Assembly (NCBI RefSeq): GCF_005144745.1 | Contig: NZ_SWKK01000004.1 | Location: 310,001-374,000, forward strand | Direction of reading: 5' to 3' | DNA from: Flavobacterium sp. ASW18X | GTDB lineage: Bacteria; Bacteroidota; Bacteroidia; Flavobacteriales; Flavobacteriaceae | DNA: 64,000 nt | Shown: one piece after another, positions 24,549 through 33,413 of the stretch | How positions within the stretch are numbered: position 1 is the stretch's first letter | Layout of the letters: each line of letters opens with the position of its first letter | The notes under the pieces: model-generated | Database searches by the model: none | What the model was told of the DNA's origin: nothing | Seen by the model: the letters and a program-made list of their open reading frames with translations, nothing else | Position numbers and translations under genes: made by a program

Positions 24549-25853
24549 ATGAGACCAATACTTTCCATAATCCTTTTAGGATTTGTGTTTTCTTGCAAGG
24601 AAGCACCTAAAAAAGATACCGCAGAAACCGTACAAGACATTGAGGCTATAGCCCGTAAAATTCACGAAGAGGTAATTACCCTAGACACCCATGCAGACAT
24701 CAATGTAAAAAACTTTACCGATACCCTTAACTATACTCAAAAACTAGATACGCAGGTAGATTTACCTAAAATGAATGCGGGTGGTTTAGATGTAGCATGG
24801 TTTATTGTGTATACAGGGCAAGATACACTTACCGTAGAGGGTTACGCAAAGGCAAAGGAAAACGCAATGAGTAAATTTAAAGCAATATATCAACTGTGTG
24901 AAGAATTTGCACCAGATAAAATTGGTTTAGCTACAAACTCAGAAGAAGTTAGAACTTTAATAGCTGAAGGCAAAAAGGTTGCGATGATTGGGGTAGAAAA
25001 TGCCTACCCTATTGGCGAGGATTTAAGCGAATTTGAAACCTATTACAATCTTGGCGCAAGGTACATTTCATTATCACACAACGGGCATAGTCAATTCTGT
25101 GATAGTAATACCGGAGAAGAAGATAATGTTTGGCTGTATAATGGTTTAAGTAACTTAGGTAAAGAAGCTGTAAAAGAGATGAATAGACTTGGTATAATGA
25201 TAGATGTTTCTCATCCTTCCAAGGAGTCTATGAAACAAATGATAGCCTTATCCAAAGCCCCAATAATAGCTTCTCATTCCTCCGCAAGAGCACTGTGTAA
25301 CCATAGTAGAAATCTAGATGATGAGCAATTAGAACTGATGAAACAGAATGGCGGGGTAGTACAAACCGTGGCATTTAGTTCCTATTTAAACACAGAAAAA
25401 CACGAGGCACTAGCGGAATATATGAAAGGAATATACTCAGAAGTCGCAGATAGTTTAGGGTTAAAATGGTATGATCGTTCACAATTTAAAACCTTGACCG
25501 ATACGGAACGTACTACTTTCTTTTCAAATTACAGAAATATAATGGCATTAGGAAAGGAAAAAGCGGCAAAACGTACAGATGTTCCCCCTGCTGTGAATGT
25601 ATCTGATTTTGTAGACCACATAGATTATTTAGTGGAAAAAATGGGAATAGACCATGTTGGTATAAGTTCTGATTTTGATGGCGGTGGTGGCATTGAAGGG
25701 TGGTCAGACGCTTCTGAAACTTTTAATGTCACCTTAGAATTAGTAAAAAGAGGTTATACCAAAAAGCAAATTGCCCAGTTGTGGGGTGAAAATCTATTAC
25801 GAGTTTTGGATGAAGTACAAGCAATTGCCAAAGAAATGAAGCAGAATTCTTAA
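24549..25853 (+). CDS. Membrane dipeptidase (M19), lipoprotein
   Basis: A 434-residue lipoprotein with lipobox FSC at Cys16. M19 renal-dipeptidase signatures are LDTHADIN (zinc His and Asp), VENAYPIGEDL (bridging Glu), IMIDVSHPS, IIASHSSARAL and ISSDFDGGGG. It should cleave dipeptides, including some with D-residues, in the periplasm or at the cell surface. The last codons form a perfect inverted repeat with the end of the convergent thioesterase gene. Confidence 0.93.
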   Translation: MRPILSIILLGFVFSCKEAPKKDTAETVQDIEAIARKIHEEVITLDTHADINVKNFTDTLNYTQKLDTQVDLPKMNAGGLDVAWFIVYTGQDTLTVEGYAKAKENAMSKFKAIYQLCEEFAPDKIGLATNSEEVRTLIAEGKKVAMIGVENAYPIGEDLSEFETYYNLGARYISLSHNGHSQFCDSNTGEEDNVWLYNGLSNLGKEAVKEMNRLGIMIDVSHPSKESMKQMIALSKAPIIASHSSARALCNHSRNLDDEQLELMKQNGGVVQTVAFSSYLNTEKHEALAEYMKGIYSEVADSLGLKWYDRSQFKTLTDTERTTFFSNYRNIMALGKEKAAKRTDVPPAVNVSDFVDHIDYLVEKMGIDHVGISSDFDGGGGIEGWSDASETFNVTLELVKRGYTKKQIAQLWGENLLRVLDEVQAIAKEMKQNS

Positions 25854-25862
25854 TTCTGCTTC
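25838..25862. terminator. Inverted repeat spanning two convergent stop codons
   Basis: Arms of 11 bp (25838-25848 and 25852-25862) with a 3-base loop cover the stop codons of the dipeptidase and the thioesterase, which overlap by 4 bp. No long T run follows on either strand, so it is a weak or processing-type 3'-end hairpin. Confidence 0.5.
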
Positions 25863-26269
25863 TTCTCCATTTCTTGTTCTTTTTTAGCCAAACGATCAGT
25901 AACATACTCCACCTTTGTTTTACCATGAGGAGCAGGTTTACCAGCTTCGTTCAAGTTGACCAAAATAACATTATCTACAGTAACAATGGTTTCATGAGTC
26001 ATTTTATTCCTAACCTCGCAGTTTAAGGTAAGGCTAGAATGACCAAACTTTTTTACCTCAATACCAATTTCTACAATGTCACCTTGGGTGGCCGTACTCA
26101 TGAAATTGATTTCTGACATGTATTTGGTTACTACTCTTTTGTTTTCTAACTGAATAATACCATAGATAACCGCTTGCTCATCTAACCAAGTAAGTACCTT
26201 ACCTGCGAATAATGTGCCGTTTGCGTTTAAATCTTCTGGTTTTACCCATTTTCTAGTATGAAAGCGCAT
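25850..26269 (-). CDS. Hot-dog-fold acyl-CoA thioesterase
   Basis: A 139-residue single hot-dog domain of the YciA/BFIT-like kind. NANGTLFAGKVLTWLDEQAV holds the substrate loop and the Asp/Glu of the active helix, and EINFMSTATQGDIVEI is the central strand. It hydrolyses acyl-CoA thioesters in the cytoplasm; chain length is not predictable. The Lys/Gln-rich tail is followed by the convergent dipeptidase. A TAATTTTG -7 box lies 20 bp upstream of the ATG. Confidence 0.9.
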   Translation of the reverse strand: MRFHTRKWVKPEDLNANGTLFAGKVLTWLDEQAVIYGIIQLENKRVVTKYMSEINFMSTATQGDIVEIGIEVKKFGHSSLTLNCEVRNKMTHETIVTVDNVILVNLNEAGKPAPHGKTKVEYVTDRLAKKEQEMEKKQN

Positions 26270-26288
26270 TTGGGATAATTTTAGGGTG

Positions 26289-26296
26289 CAAAATTA
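26289..26296 (-). promoter_or_regulatory. -7 box of the thioesterase gene
   Basis: Minus-strand TAATTTTG, a perfect TAnnTTTG match. A TTG lies 20 bp further upstream (somewhat long spacing). Confidence 0.5.
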
Positions 26297-26570
26297 TATA
26301 AGAAATATGGATGTCCCAAAGCCCTTGGATATTGGTTTCTAATTTTTAGGAATATGCCAAATAGATAAATTGGACATTAACTAGCTGCCAAATATAAGGT
26401 TGTAATAATTGGGTATTCTTAAAAAGAAAGTCTAATAGACAGCTGGGTGTAATTAAATAGTTAAGTTCCCTTTAAACTACTGTAATTGTTTATAGTTTGG
26501 TTGAAAACTATGTTATTTTATGGTCATTATACCAATCGTTACTCGTAATTTTAAAGAAACGATTTTTATT

Positions 26571-26978
26571 ATGGAGGACAGGTCTATTTTTCTCTTAAAG
26601 GCTAGGCCAGAGATAAAAGCAGCCCATATTCATGAGAATATGAGTAATGACGAGCGGTTCCAAAACAAAACGCTACGTCCAGTTATTAAACTTCAAAATC
26701 TATTGCTAATAGCAGTTTTTAAAAATTACATTAAAAAACACAAGAATACGTTTTATGAGCTTTCCGTACCAAAACGGTTAGATTATATCGAAAAAGTGGT
26801 ACAAAAGGACATTAAATTCAGAAACTCTTTAAAAGGTATTATTATTGGTCAATTTACCTTAGAAGAGTACGAAGATTATATTCAAAACTCATCTGCTTTA
26901 AATAAGCGAATGATGAATATGGTCATAGCGCGGTTACAAGACCAAGTACAACTTTTTGATACTGCGATTGCAGTGTAA
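26571..26978 (+). CDS. Conserved flavobacterial protein of unknown function
   Basis: A 135-residue protein from the ATG at 26571. An upstream in-frame ATG at 26520 would add 17 residues (MVIIPIVTRNFKETIFI) that look unlike the rest. It is mostly helical, with RPVIKLQN, FKNYIKKHKN, KDIKFRNSLKGIIIGQFTLE and SALNKRMMN. Relatives are, as I recall, sometimes labelled glyoxalase, but I see no glyoxalase metal-site pattern and do not support that. It abuts the convergent DUF2461 gene at the stop. Confidence 0.75.
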   Translation: MEDRSIFLLKARPEIKAAHIHENMSNDERFQNKTLRPVIKLQNLLLIAVFKNYIKKHKNTFYELSVPKRLDYIEKVVQKDIKFRNSLKGIIIGQFTLEEYEDYIQNSSALNKRMMNMVIARLQDQVQLFDTAIAV

Positions 26979-27650
26979 TTAAAGTAAACTTTCACCATTC
27001 AAATTTGTGGTAAGAATATCGCTCATTAAATTAAAGAATGGACGAATAGCTAAGTAAGACTCGTCTATAGTTTTAGTAAATGAAGAAGATAGCACCTCTT
27101 TATCTGTGAAAGAACGGGTAAAGAGGTATTGTTTTTTGCGGATAAATTCTATAGCTGGGTGTTCTTTGTCAAAACCTTTGGGAGCGGTTTTTAATTCTTC
27201 ACCTTCTAAGTTTCCCCAAATATTTTTAAATGCAGTAGTATTAAGTATTTCCCTAAATTCAGAAGCATCTTGCTCCCATTCTTTCCGTATCCGAAGTAAA
27301 TCTTCTTTCTCTGGACCAAAAAATCCAGCTGCAATAAAAGATTCTCCAGGTTTAATCCGTAAATAGTAACCACCACGCAATGCAGCCCCTGCACGGGTAA
27401 AGGACCCTGCAAAATGAGCTTTATAAGGTGTTTTGTCTTTAGAAAAGCGTACGTCTCTGTAAATCCGAAATAATTTTAATTTTTCTATTTGGTCATGTTT
27501 ATTCAAATTATCTAATACCGATTGGTAGAATTCTTTTATAACAGTCTCATGTTCTTTAAAGGTGACTCTATTTTCTGCAAACCACTCTCTATTATTATTC
27601 TTTGCTAAATCCTTTAAAAAGTTCAGGGTCTCTTTTGTAATTTTCGACAT
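26979..27650 (-). CDS. DUF2461 family protein
   Basis: A 223-residue protein with the DUF2461 course: LNFLKDLAKNNNREWFAENR at the start, RIYRDVRFSKDKTPYK in the middle, then GAALRGGYYLRIKPGESF and KQYLFTRSFTDKEVLS. It is cytoplasmic and present in many bacteria and fungi. No activity is established. Confidence 0.9.
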   Translation of the reverse strand: MSKITKETLNFLKDLAKNNNREWFAENRVTFKEHETVIKEFYQSVLDNLNKHDQIEKLKLFRIYRDVRFSKDKTPYKAHFAGSFTRAGAALRGGYYLRIKPGESFIAAGFFGPEKEDLLRIRKEWEQDASEFREILNTTAFKNIWGNLEGEELKTAPKGFDKEHPAIEFIRKKQYLFTRSFTDKEVLSSSFTKTIDESYLAIRPFFNLMSDILTTNLNGESLL

Positions 27651-27757
27651 AGAAATTCGATTAAACCAATGGTTTTAATGCTAAAGTTAACCAAATTATA
27701 GTGGGGTGCTTACGCATTATTATATAATTTAGGTGTTTCTTAGCAACCACTAAGTAT

Positions 27758-28552
27758 ATGGACAAGCAAACAATTATAACCCAATTAAAAAAGCATAAAA
27801 AACATACTCATCTGGATTTTAGGCTTAAAAGTGCGACGGAGGAATTTACCAACACCCTTTTTTTAACGTTATTTGACGCAAATACGCCTTTAGATAAGAA
27901 TTTAGAGCAATTAGAAAATCAGTTTGAAGTTTTGGTTGATTTAGCTTGTTGGGAGGCAGACAAACCATGTAGCAAAATTTGGGACCGGTACGTAGCGAAA
28001 CTACCTTTTATTTTAGAAATGTTAAATAAAGATGCAGAAGCCACATTAAATTGTGACCCTGCCTCACTTTCTATAGAAGAAGTATATATGGCATATCCTG
28101 GTTTTTACGCCATTGCAATTTATAGGCTTTCTCACGAATTATATGCAGAGGGTTTTCCTTTGGTTCCACGTTTAATGACGGAGTACGCCCATAGACAAAC
28201 AGGCGTAGATATTAATCCAGGCGCTCAAATAGGAGAATCTTTCCACATAGACCATGGTACAGGTGTTGTAATTGGTGAAACTGCAGTGATAAAAAACAAT
28301 GTAAAGATTTATCAAGGGGTTACCTTAGGAGGCTTGTATGTTGCAAAGAATTTACAAAAAATAAAAAGACATCCTACTATAGAAAATAACGTAACCATTT
28401 ACGCAAATGCTACTATTTTAGGTGGTGAAACCGTGGTTGGAGAAAATACTATTATTGGCGGTAATGCCTGGGTTACGCAATCTGTACCAGCTAATTCCAC
28501 AGTTTTCCACACTCCAGAAATTAAAATAAAAACAACAAATTCTCATGTCTAA
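27758..28552 (+). CDS. epsC: Serine O-acetyltransferase
   Basis: A 264-residue enzyme that moves acetyl from acetyl-CoA to L-serine, the first step of cysteine synthesis. The helical N-terminal domain is followed by left-handed beta-helix hexapeptide repeats, with catalytic [14 protein letters not shown] and the [11 protein letters not shown] coil near the end. The longer N-terminal form is typical of the EpsC branch. The last 8 nt overlap cysM, so product channelling or co-translation is likely. Confidence 0.93.
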   Translation: MDKQTIITQLKKHKKHTHLDFRLKSATEEFTNTLFLTLFDANTPLDKNLEQLENQFEVLVDLACWEADKPCSKIWDRYVAKLPFILEMLNKDAEATLNCDPASLSIEEVYMAYPGFYAIAIYRLSHELYAEGFPLVPRLMTEYAHRQTGVDINPGAQIGESFHIDHGTGVVIGETAVIKNNVKIYQGVTLGGLYVAKNLQKIKRHPTIENNVTIYANATILGGETVVGENTIIGGNAWVTQSVPANSTVFHTPEIKIKTTNSHV

Positions 28553-29429
28553 TTCTTTATTAGCGCTTATTGGCAATACGCCTTTAGTACTTTCTAATGC
28601 GATAAATACCAATCCTAACGTAAAGCTTTACTTTAAGTTAGAAGGGCAAAACCCTGGTGGGAGCGTAAAGGATAGACCAGCATACAATATGATAAAAAGC
28701 GGTTTAGACCGTGGTGACTTTGACAAGGATACAAAGCTTATAGAAGCAACCAGTGGCAATACGGGCATAGGCTTGGCTATGGTAGCGGGTTTATTTGGAT
28801 TAACTATTGAACTTGTAATGCCCGAAAATTCTACCATTGAACGTGTAAAAACTATGGAGGCTTACGGTGCAAAAGTAACCTTAACTCCAGCAGAAATAGG
28901 TATCGAGGGCGCTAGAGATTATGTTTTGGAAAAAGTTGCCAATGATGGTTTTAAAATGTTAGACCAATTTGGCAATGAAGACAATTGGAAAGCCCATTAC
29001 AAAACTACCGGGCCAGAAATATGGAGAGACACGGAAGGAGCTGTCACACACTTTATTTCTAGTATGGGTACAACAGGTACCATTACAGGCACTTCTACCT
29101 ATTTAAAAGAACAAAACCCAAATATTAGCATAGTTGGAGTGCAGCCAAAAGAAGGAGCGCGCATTCCAGGAATCCGAAAATGGTCCCCAGAATATGTACC
29201 TAGTATTTATAAAAGTGATAAAGTAGATGACATTTTATATGTATCCGAAGAAGAGGCCATTGCAATGACTAAAAGGTTGGCTCATGAAGAAGGTATTTTT
29301 GCTGGTATGAGTAGTGGGGGTGCTGCTGTTGTTGCTGCTCAAATAGCGGCTAATTTAGAAAGTGGGACTATTGTATCTATAGTTTGTGACCGTGGTGACC
29401 GCTATTTATCTTCTGATATTTACAAATAA
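28545..29429 (+). CDS. cysM: Cysteine synthase B
   Basis: A 294-residue PLP enzyme that makes cysteine from O-acetylserine and sulfide (or thiosulfate, for the CysM branch). The PLP Lys is Lys42 in [16 protein letters not shown] is at 70-76, and [15 protein letters not shown] and [11 protein letters not shown] follow. It forms an operon with the serine acetyltransferase. Confidence 0.94.
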   Translation: MSNSLLALIGNTPLVLSNAINTNPNVKLYFKLEGQNPGGSVKDRPAYNMIKSGLDRGDFDKDTKLIEATSGNTGIGLAMVAGLFGLTIELVMPENSTIERVKTMEAYGAKVTLTPAEIGIEGARDYVLEKVANDGFKMLDQFGNEDNWKAHYKTTGPEIWRDTEGAVTHFISSMGTTGTITGTSTYLKEQNPNISIVGVQPKEGARIPGIRKWSPEYVPSIYKSDKVDDILYVSEEEAIAMTKRLAHEEGIFAGMSSGGAAVVAAQIAANLESGTIVSIVCDRGDRYLSSDIYK

Positions 29430-29460
29430 AAAAGAGGGCTATTAATAAGCCCTCTTTTTA
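29430..29460. terminator. Bidirectional terminator after cysM
   Basis: Stem AAAAGAGGGCT / AGCCCTCTTTT with an ATTAATA loop (29430-29458). T runs on both strands serve the convergent gene at 29482 too. Confidence 0.9.
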
Positions 29461-29481
29461 AATGGTTTGCTGAATAAATTA

Positions 29482-30021
29482 TTATTTACTCATGTTTTTA
29501 TTCGTTTCTTTTTCTACTACAAATTCCACTTTTTCACCTTTATTATCCGTATAAACGTAAGTAGTATTTGTTTGCATATCCTTTTTCATCTTCAAATCCT
29601 GATTTTCTAAAATTTTCAAGTTTTCACCGTCTTCCACGGCTACCATCAATTCCTCACCGCTACTTACTAGCGCAAAATCAGTTTTTTCTTCGGTCTTGTA
29701 GCTGAATTTAATGACTTCATCAATATCATTATCAGCATCCCTGTCAATTTCAATAGTTTTTACCACGGTTACCGGGGTAAAAATACGGTCTCCATTTACC
29801 ATTCCCTCATCTTTTGGGTCTGTCTTAACTTCACCGTCCACCATTGTATTAATGGTTACTGAATTTTTTATCTTTTCTCCATTTTCATAAAACGTTAGAG
29901 TTTTAGAGGTGGTCTCATTTTTCACCTCTTCTTGTCCCTTTTCACTTTTCATCTCCTGTGCTCCTACTACGGTTAGTCCAAATATCATGGTTGTAGCAGT
30001 TAATGTCTTCAATAATTTCAT
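29482..30021 (-). CDS. Secreted acidic protein of unknown function
   Basis: A 179-residue protein with a signal peptide of about 20 residues ending VGAQ. The rest is charged and beta-rich (KTLTFYENGEKIK, TPVTVVKTIEIDRDADND, ATYVYTDNKGEK-like strands). The DRDADNDID segment could bind Ca2+. No family is recognised. It lies 47 bp downstream of dps in the same direction and may share its transcript. The start context GAAAATGAAA matches 10 bases complementary to the conserved loop of the small-RNA repeats (weak, AT-rich). Confidence 0.78.
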   Translation of the reverse strand: MKLLKTLTATTMIFGLTVVGAQEMKSEKGQEEVKNETTSKTLTFYENGEKIKNSVTINTMVDGEVKTDPKDEGMVNGDRIFTPVTVVKTIEIDRDADNDIDEVIKFSYKTEEKTDFALVSSGEELMVAVEDGENLKILENQDLKMKKDMQTNTTYVYTDNKGEKVEFVVEKETNKNMSK

Positions 30022-30068
30022 TTTCTTTTCTTTTTGTATTCAACAATTTTTTTTAGCGATGCGATTTC

Positions 30069-30569
30069 TTACGCTGTCACTGCTTGTCTTTGTCTATCGG
30101 CGGTGGTCTTTAACCAAGCATCTAACATCCAGCTACTCTTTTCTAATTCTCTAATGTACGCACCTATTAAATCTACAGTACCTTCATCTTCAATTTGCTC
30201 TGCTTCGTTCACTACACGGTACATTTGCTTAATTAAAATGCCATGAGTTTCTAATAAGGCAGATACCATCTGTTGGTCATCTACAATTTCCTTAGTTTCG
30301 CTTACATTAGAATTTTCCAAATAACTAGATAGATTGCTCATTGGGTGGTATCTCAAGGTTAAAATACGTTCTGCAATTTCATCAATCTTAACACGAGCAT
30401 CGTTATATAAGTCCTCAAATTTTTCGTGTAAATCGAAGAAATTCCTTCCTACAATATTCCAGTGAAAATTTCTTAGTTTTTGATAGTACAATTGATAGTC
30501 TGCCAATAGCGTATTCAATTCTTGTACTACTGGTAACACTTTTTCTTCATTTAAATTCAAATAATTCAT
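30069..30569 (-). CDS. dps: Dps-family DNA-protecting ferritin
   Basis: A 166-residue Dps protein that forms 12-mers, binds and oxidises Fe2+ and protects DNA under starvation or oxidative stress. Ferroxidase residues are visible in NFHWNIVG, FFDLHEKFEDLYNDA and KIDEIAERI. The ATG at 30569 (MNYLNLNEEKV) is preferred over an upstream TTG that adds eight residues. Upstream, on the minus strand, TTGACA and TATCTT at 19-bp spacing may be the promoter. Confidence 0.93.
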   Translation of the reverse strand: MNYLNLNEEKVLPVVQELNTLLADYQLYYQKLRNFHWNIVGRNFFDLHEKFEDLYNDARVKIDEIAERILTLRYHPMSNLSSYLENSNVSETKEIVDDQQMVSALLETHGILIKQMYRVVNEAEQIEDEGTVDLIGAYIRELEKSSWMLDAWLKTTADRQRQAVTA

Positions 30570-30728
30570 AACATAGTTTTTTAGGTTCAACAATAAATTA
30601 CTTACTTAACATCTATATACCAATGTGTTTTTCAGTAAATCAACACTCATAAGATATGTGCAACCTAAAATTTGTCAAGCTATTTAACGGGCTTTAACCC
30701 AATAAGGAAAGTGTTAACATAAGAAATG

Positions 30729-31802
30729 TTAAAGCCAGTCTTTCTTTTTAAAGAATATTAACAGTCCCAGCCCAATAATTATAAAGGACAACCATACTAA
30801 GGGATAGCCATAGGGCGAATTGAGTTCTGGCATATTAGTAAAATTCATGCCATAAATACCAGCAATAAAAGTCAACGGAATAAAAATGGAAGCAATAACC
30901 GTAAGCACTTTCATTACCTCATTCATCTTGTTACTCATATTGGTCATGTACATTTCCATAAGGCTGGTAACCATTTCACGATAAAGAACGATATCTTCAT
31001 TAATCTCTGTACAGTGGTCAGAGGTATCTCTCAAAAATATTTTAGTATCCTTATCAATTAAGGAACTTTCTGTTGCTAGCATTCTATTGACAATCTCTTT
31101 TACAGGAAATACCCATTTACGGATACGAAGAATTTCTTTTTTGAGTGTCTGTATTTTTTTTGCAGATTCTTTGGTTGGATTTTCATAAACTTCTTCTTCT
31201 AGCGATTCCAAATTCTCTCTAATATCATCTAACACTACATAATAATTATCCACAATGGCATCTAGTAGTGCAAAAAATAAGTAGTCTGCTCCCCTACTTC
31301 GTATACGCCCATATTTGTTAGTGATACGCTCCCTTACCCCACCAAATACGTCTTCATCGGTTTCTTGAAAAATTAGAACTTGCTTGTCTAATAATATAAG
31401 ACTTACATGTTCTATTTTAATCTGTTTTTCACCATCTAGATATAGCATTTTAAATACGCCAAATAAATGCTCATCATACTCATCTATTTTGGGACGTTGA
31501 AGGGTATCCATGACATCCTCTAAGAGCAAATTATTTAATTTGTAATGTGAGCCTATGTTATTAATAGCTTCTTCATCAGAAATACCTACAATATTGAGTA
31601 ATGTCGTTTCTAATTCATTTTTAACCGGTAATTGTTTGTGAGCTATTTCTGACTGTTTAAAATTGTGTTCATTATATGTTATTAATTGCAGATGCGATGG
31701 TTCTTTATCTCTTAAACCTACGTAGGAAATATGACCAGGTGCTTTCCCTAATTTAGATTTAGAACGGGAATATCTTTGCGTAATTTTCTTTTTCTTGGCC
31801 AT
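30729..31802 (-). CDS. corA: CorA magnesium/cobalt channel
   Basis: A 357-residue inner-membrane channel with a large cytoplasmic funnel (residues 1-295), two C-terminal spans and the selectivity motif G-M-N in AGIYGMNFTNMPE. The last basic residues FFKKKDW are typical. It takes up Mg2+ passively. Confidence 0.94.
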   Translation of the reverse strand: MAKKKKITQRYSRSKSKLGKAPGHISYVGLRDKEPSHLQLITYNEHNFKQSEIAHKQLPVKNELETTLLNIVGISDEEAINNIGSHYKLNNLLLEDVMDTLQRPKIDEYDEHLFGVFKMLYLDGEKQIKIEHVSLILLDKQVLIFQETDEDVFGGVRERITNKYGRIRSRGADYLFFALLDAIVDNYYVVLDDIRENLESLEEEVYENPTKESAKKIQTLKKEILRIRKWVFPVKEIVNRMLATESSLIDKDTKIFLRDTSDHCTEINEDIVLYREMVTSLMEMYMTNMSNKMNEVMKVLTVIASIFIPLTFIAGIYGMNFTNMPELNSPYGYPLVWLSFIIIGLGLLIFFKKKDWL

Positions 31803-31832
31803 ATTTAAGGATGTATTAAAACAAAGTAACTA

Positions 31833-31864
31833 AAAAAAGCCCTTTCAGAAAGATAGGGCTTTTA
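31833..31864 (-). terminator. Terminator of the MoxR/vWA unit
   Basis: Minus-strand hairpin of AAAAGCCCT and AGGGCTTTT arms, ending in seven T, 28 bp after the stop of the AAA ATPase gene. Confidence 0.88.
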
Positions 31865-31891
31865 CAACATTCTTATTGTTAGGATTACCTT

Positions 31892-33355
31892 TTACAATCC
31901 ATTAATATAGTTTCCATACAAGTCATTGAATTGCAAACCTTTATTGATACGTTGTTTGCTTAATTTTTTATAAGCTACTAATCCCCATAGTAAAAATTCC
32001 TTTAAAAAATATTGATCTTGTGCAGGAATTTCATCTCCATACTCCCGTGCCAAATCGTTTAATGGAACTATTGCATTTAATTTTTGCTGATATTCTTTAT
32101 CGCTATCGCCATCTATCAGTTCAAATCCGTCTTGATCAAAAAACCAACTAATAATATCATCATAAGCAGTAGGCTCTCCTTTACGTTCTAGTTTACTAAT
32201 CTCTGGAAAATATTTTGGAAAAATGGATTTAATAGCCTCTTCTATTAACGTTTCGGCTACAAAGGCGGCGCCTTCTTGTTCGCCCTCATAAACCAATTCT
32301 ATCTTTCCTGTTATAGCTGGAATAATACCCATAAAATCGGCCAATCGCACTTGTGTTTCTGAATCACCATTTATTAGCATTCTTCTTTTAGCGGTGCTCA
32401 ACAAATTTTCATAAGCGGTAATACTCATACGAGCACTTACACCACTTTTGGCATCTACATATTCACTATCTCGCGCTTCAAAGCTTATCTGTTCTAATAC
32501 ATCTTTCGCTAATTCTGGCACATAAATTTCCTTATTTTCAGAAAGTAGCGCACTTACTTCTTGTTGTGTGATTTTCTTAGCGATTTCTAATTCTTCTGGA
32601 TAATGTGTCAGAATTTGAGAACCAATCCTATCTTTAAGCGGAGTTACAATACTACCTCTATTAGTATAATCTTCTGGATTAGCGGTAAATACAAATTGGA
32701 TATCTAATGGCAATCGTAATTTAAAACCACGTATTTGAATATCGCCTTCTTGTAAAATATTAAACAAAGAAACTTGTATTCTTGCCTGCAAATCTGGTAA
32801 TTCGTTAATCACAAAAATACAACGGTTCGCACGCGGTATCATTCCAAAGTGGATTACTCGGTCGTCTGCATAACTCAGTTTTAGATTTGCTGCTTTTATA
32901 GGATCAACATCTCCTATTAAATCAGCTACAGTTACATCTGGCGTTGCCAATTTTTCGTAAAAACGGTCTTCTTTAGGTAACCAAGAAATAGGCGTGTCAT
33001 CCCCTTTTTCTGCAATTAGTTCTTTTGCAAATCGGGATAAAGGATTAAATGGGTCGTCATGGATTTCTGAACCCGTTACATAAGGAATATAATCATTCAA
33101 TAGGTTAAGCATTTGCCTGGCTAAACGTGTTTTTGCTTGCCCTCTTAAACCTAACAAATTAATGTTATGCTTGGATAAAATGGCGCGCTCTAGCTCTGGA
33201 ATTACAGAATCTTCGTATCCCCAAATGCCTTCAAAAACAGTTTCTTTATTTTTGATTTTAACAATAAGGTTATCCCTTAATTCGTCTTTAACCGATTTTG
33301 TGACATAACCAGCTTTTTTTAAAGCTCCTAAAGTTTGAATGTTCTCTATCTTCAT
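31892..33355 (-). CDS. MoxR/magnesium-chelatase-type AAA ATPase
   Basis: A 487-residue ATPase related to ChlI/BchI. It has a Walker A-like LLGLRGQAKTRLARQ near 68-82, a Walker B region NRCIFVINELPDL and sensor sequence FVFTANPEDYTNRGSIVTPLKDRIGSQI. About 190 C-terminal residues form a lid and further helices. No porphyrin chelatase large subunit is nearby, so the magnesium-chelatase label reflects fold, not function. It follows the vWA gene by 58 bp in the same direction, the usual MoxR-vWA chaperone-like pairing. Confidence 0.88.
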   Translation of the reverse strand: MKIENIQTLGALKKAGYVTKSVKDELRDNLIVKIKNKETVFEGIWGYEDSVIPELERAILSKHNINLLGLRGQAKTRLARQMLNLLNDYIPYVTGSEIHDDPFNPLSRFAKELIAEKGDDTPISWLPKEDRFYEKLATPDVTVADLIGDVDPIKAANLKLSYADDRVIHFGMIPRANRCIFVINELPDLQARIQVSLFNILQEGDIQIRGFKLRLPLDIQFVFTANPEDYTNRGSIVTPLKDRIGSQILTHYPEELEIAKKITQQEVSALLSENKEIYVPELAKDVLEQISFEARDSEYVDAKSGVSARMSITAYENLLSTAKRRMLINGDSETQVRLADFMGIIPAITGKIELVYEGEQEGAAFVAETLIEEAIKSIFPKYFPEISKLERKGEPTAYDDIISWFFDQDGFELIDGDSDKEYQQKLNAIVPLNDLAREYGDEIPAQDQYFLKEFLLWGLVAYKKLSKQRINKGLQFNDLYGNYINGL

Positions 33356-33413
33356 ATATTTTTTTTATCACCCTAAGGCTTCAGGGTTTTATAGCCCACA
33401 ACGTGTGAGGCTT

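Noticed and set aside
30659-30680. TGCAACC followed by TGTC, like the ECF promoter form
   Set aside because: The gap between the boxes is about 7-8 bp and not 15, and no plus-strand gene follows.
30700-30725. GGGTTAAAGCCC inverted repeat after corA as a terminator
   Set aside because: The stem is short and no T run follows on the minus strand.
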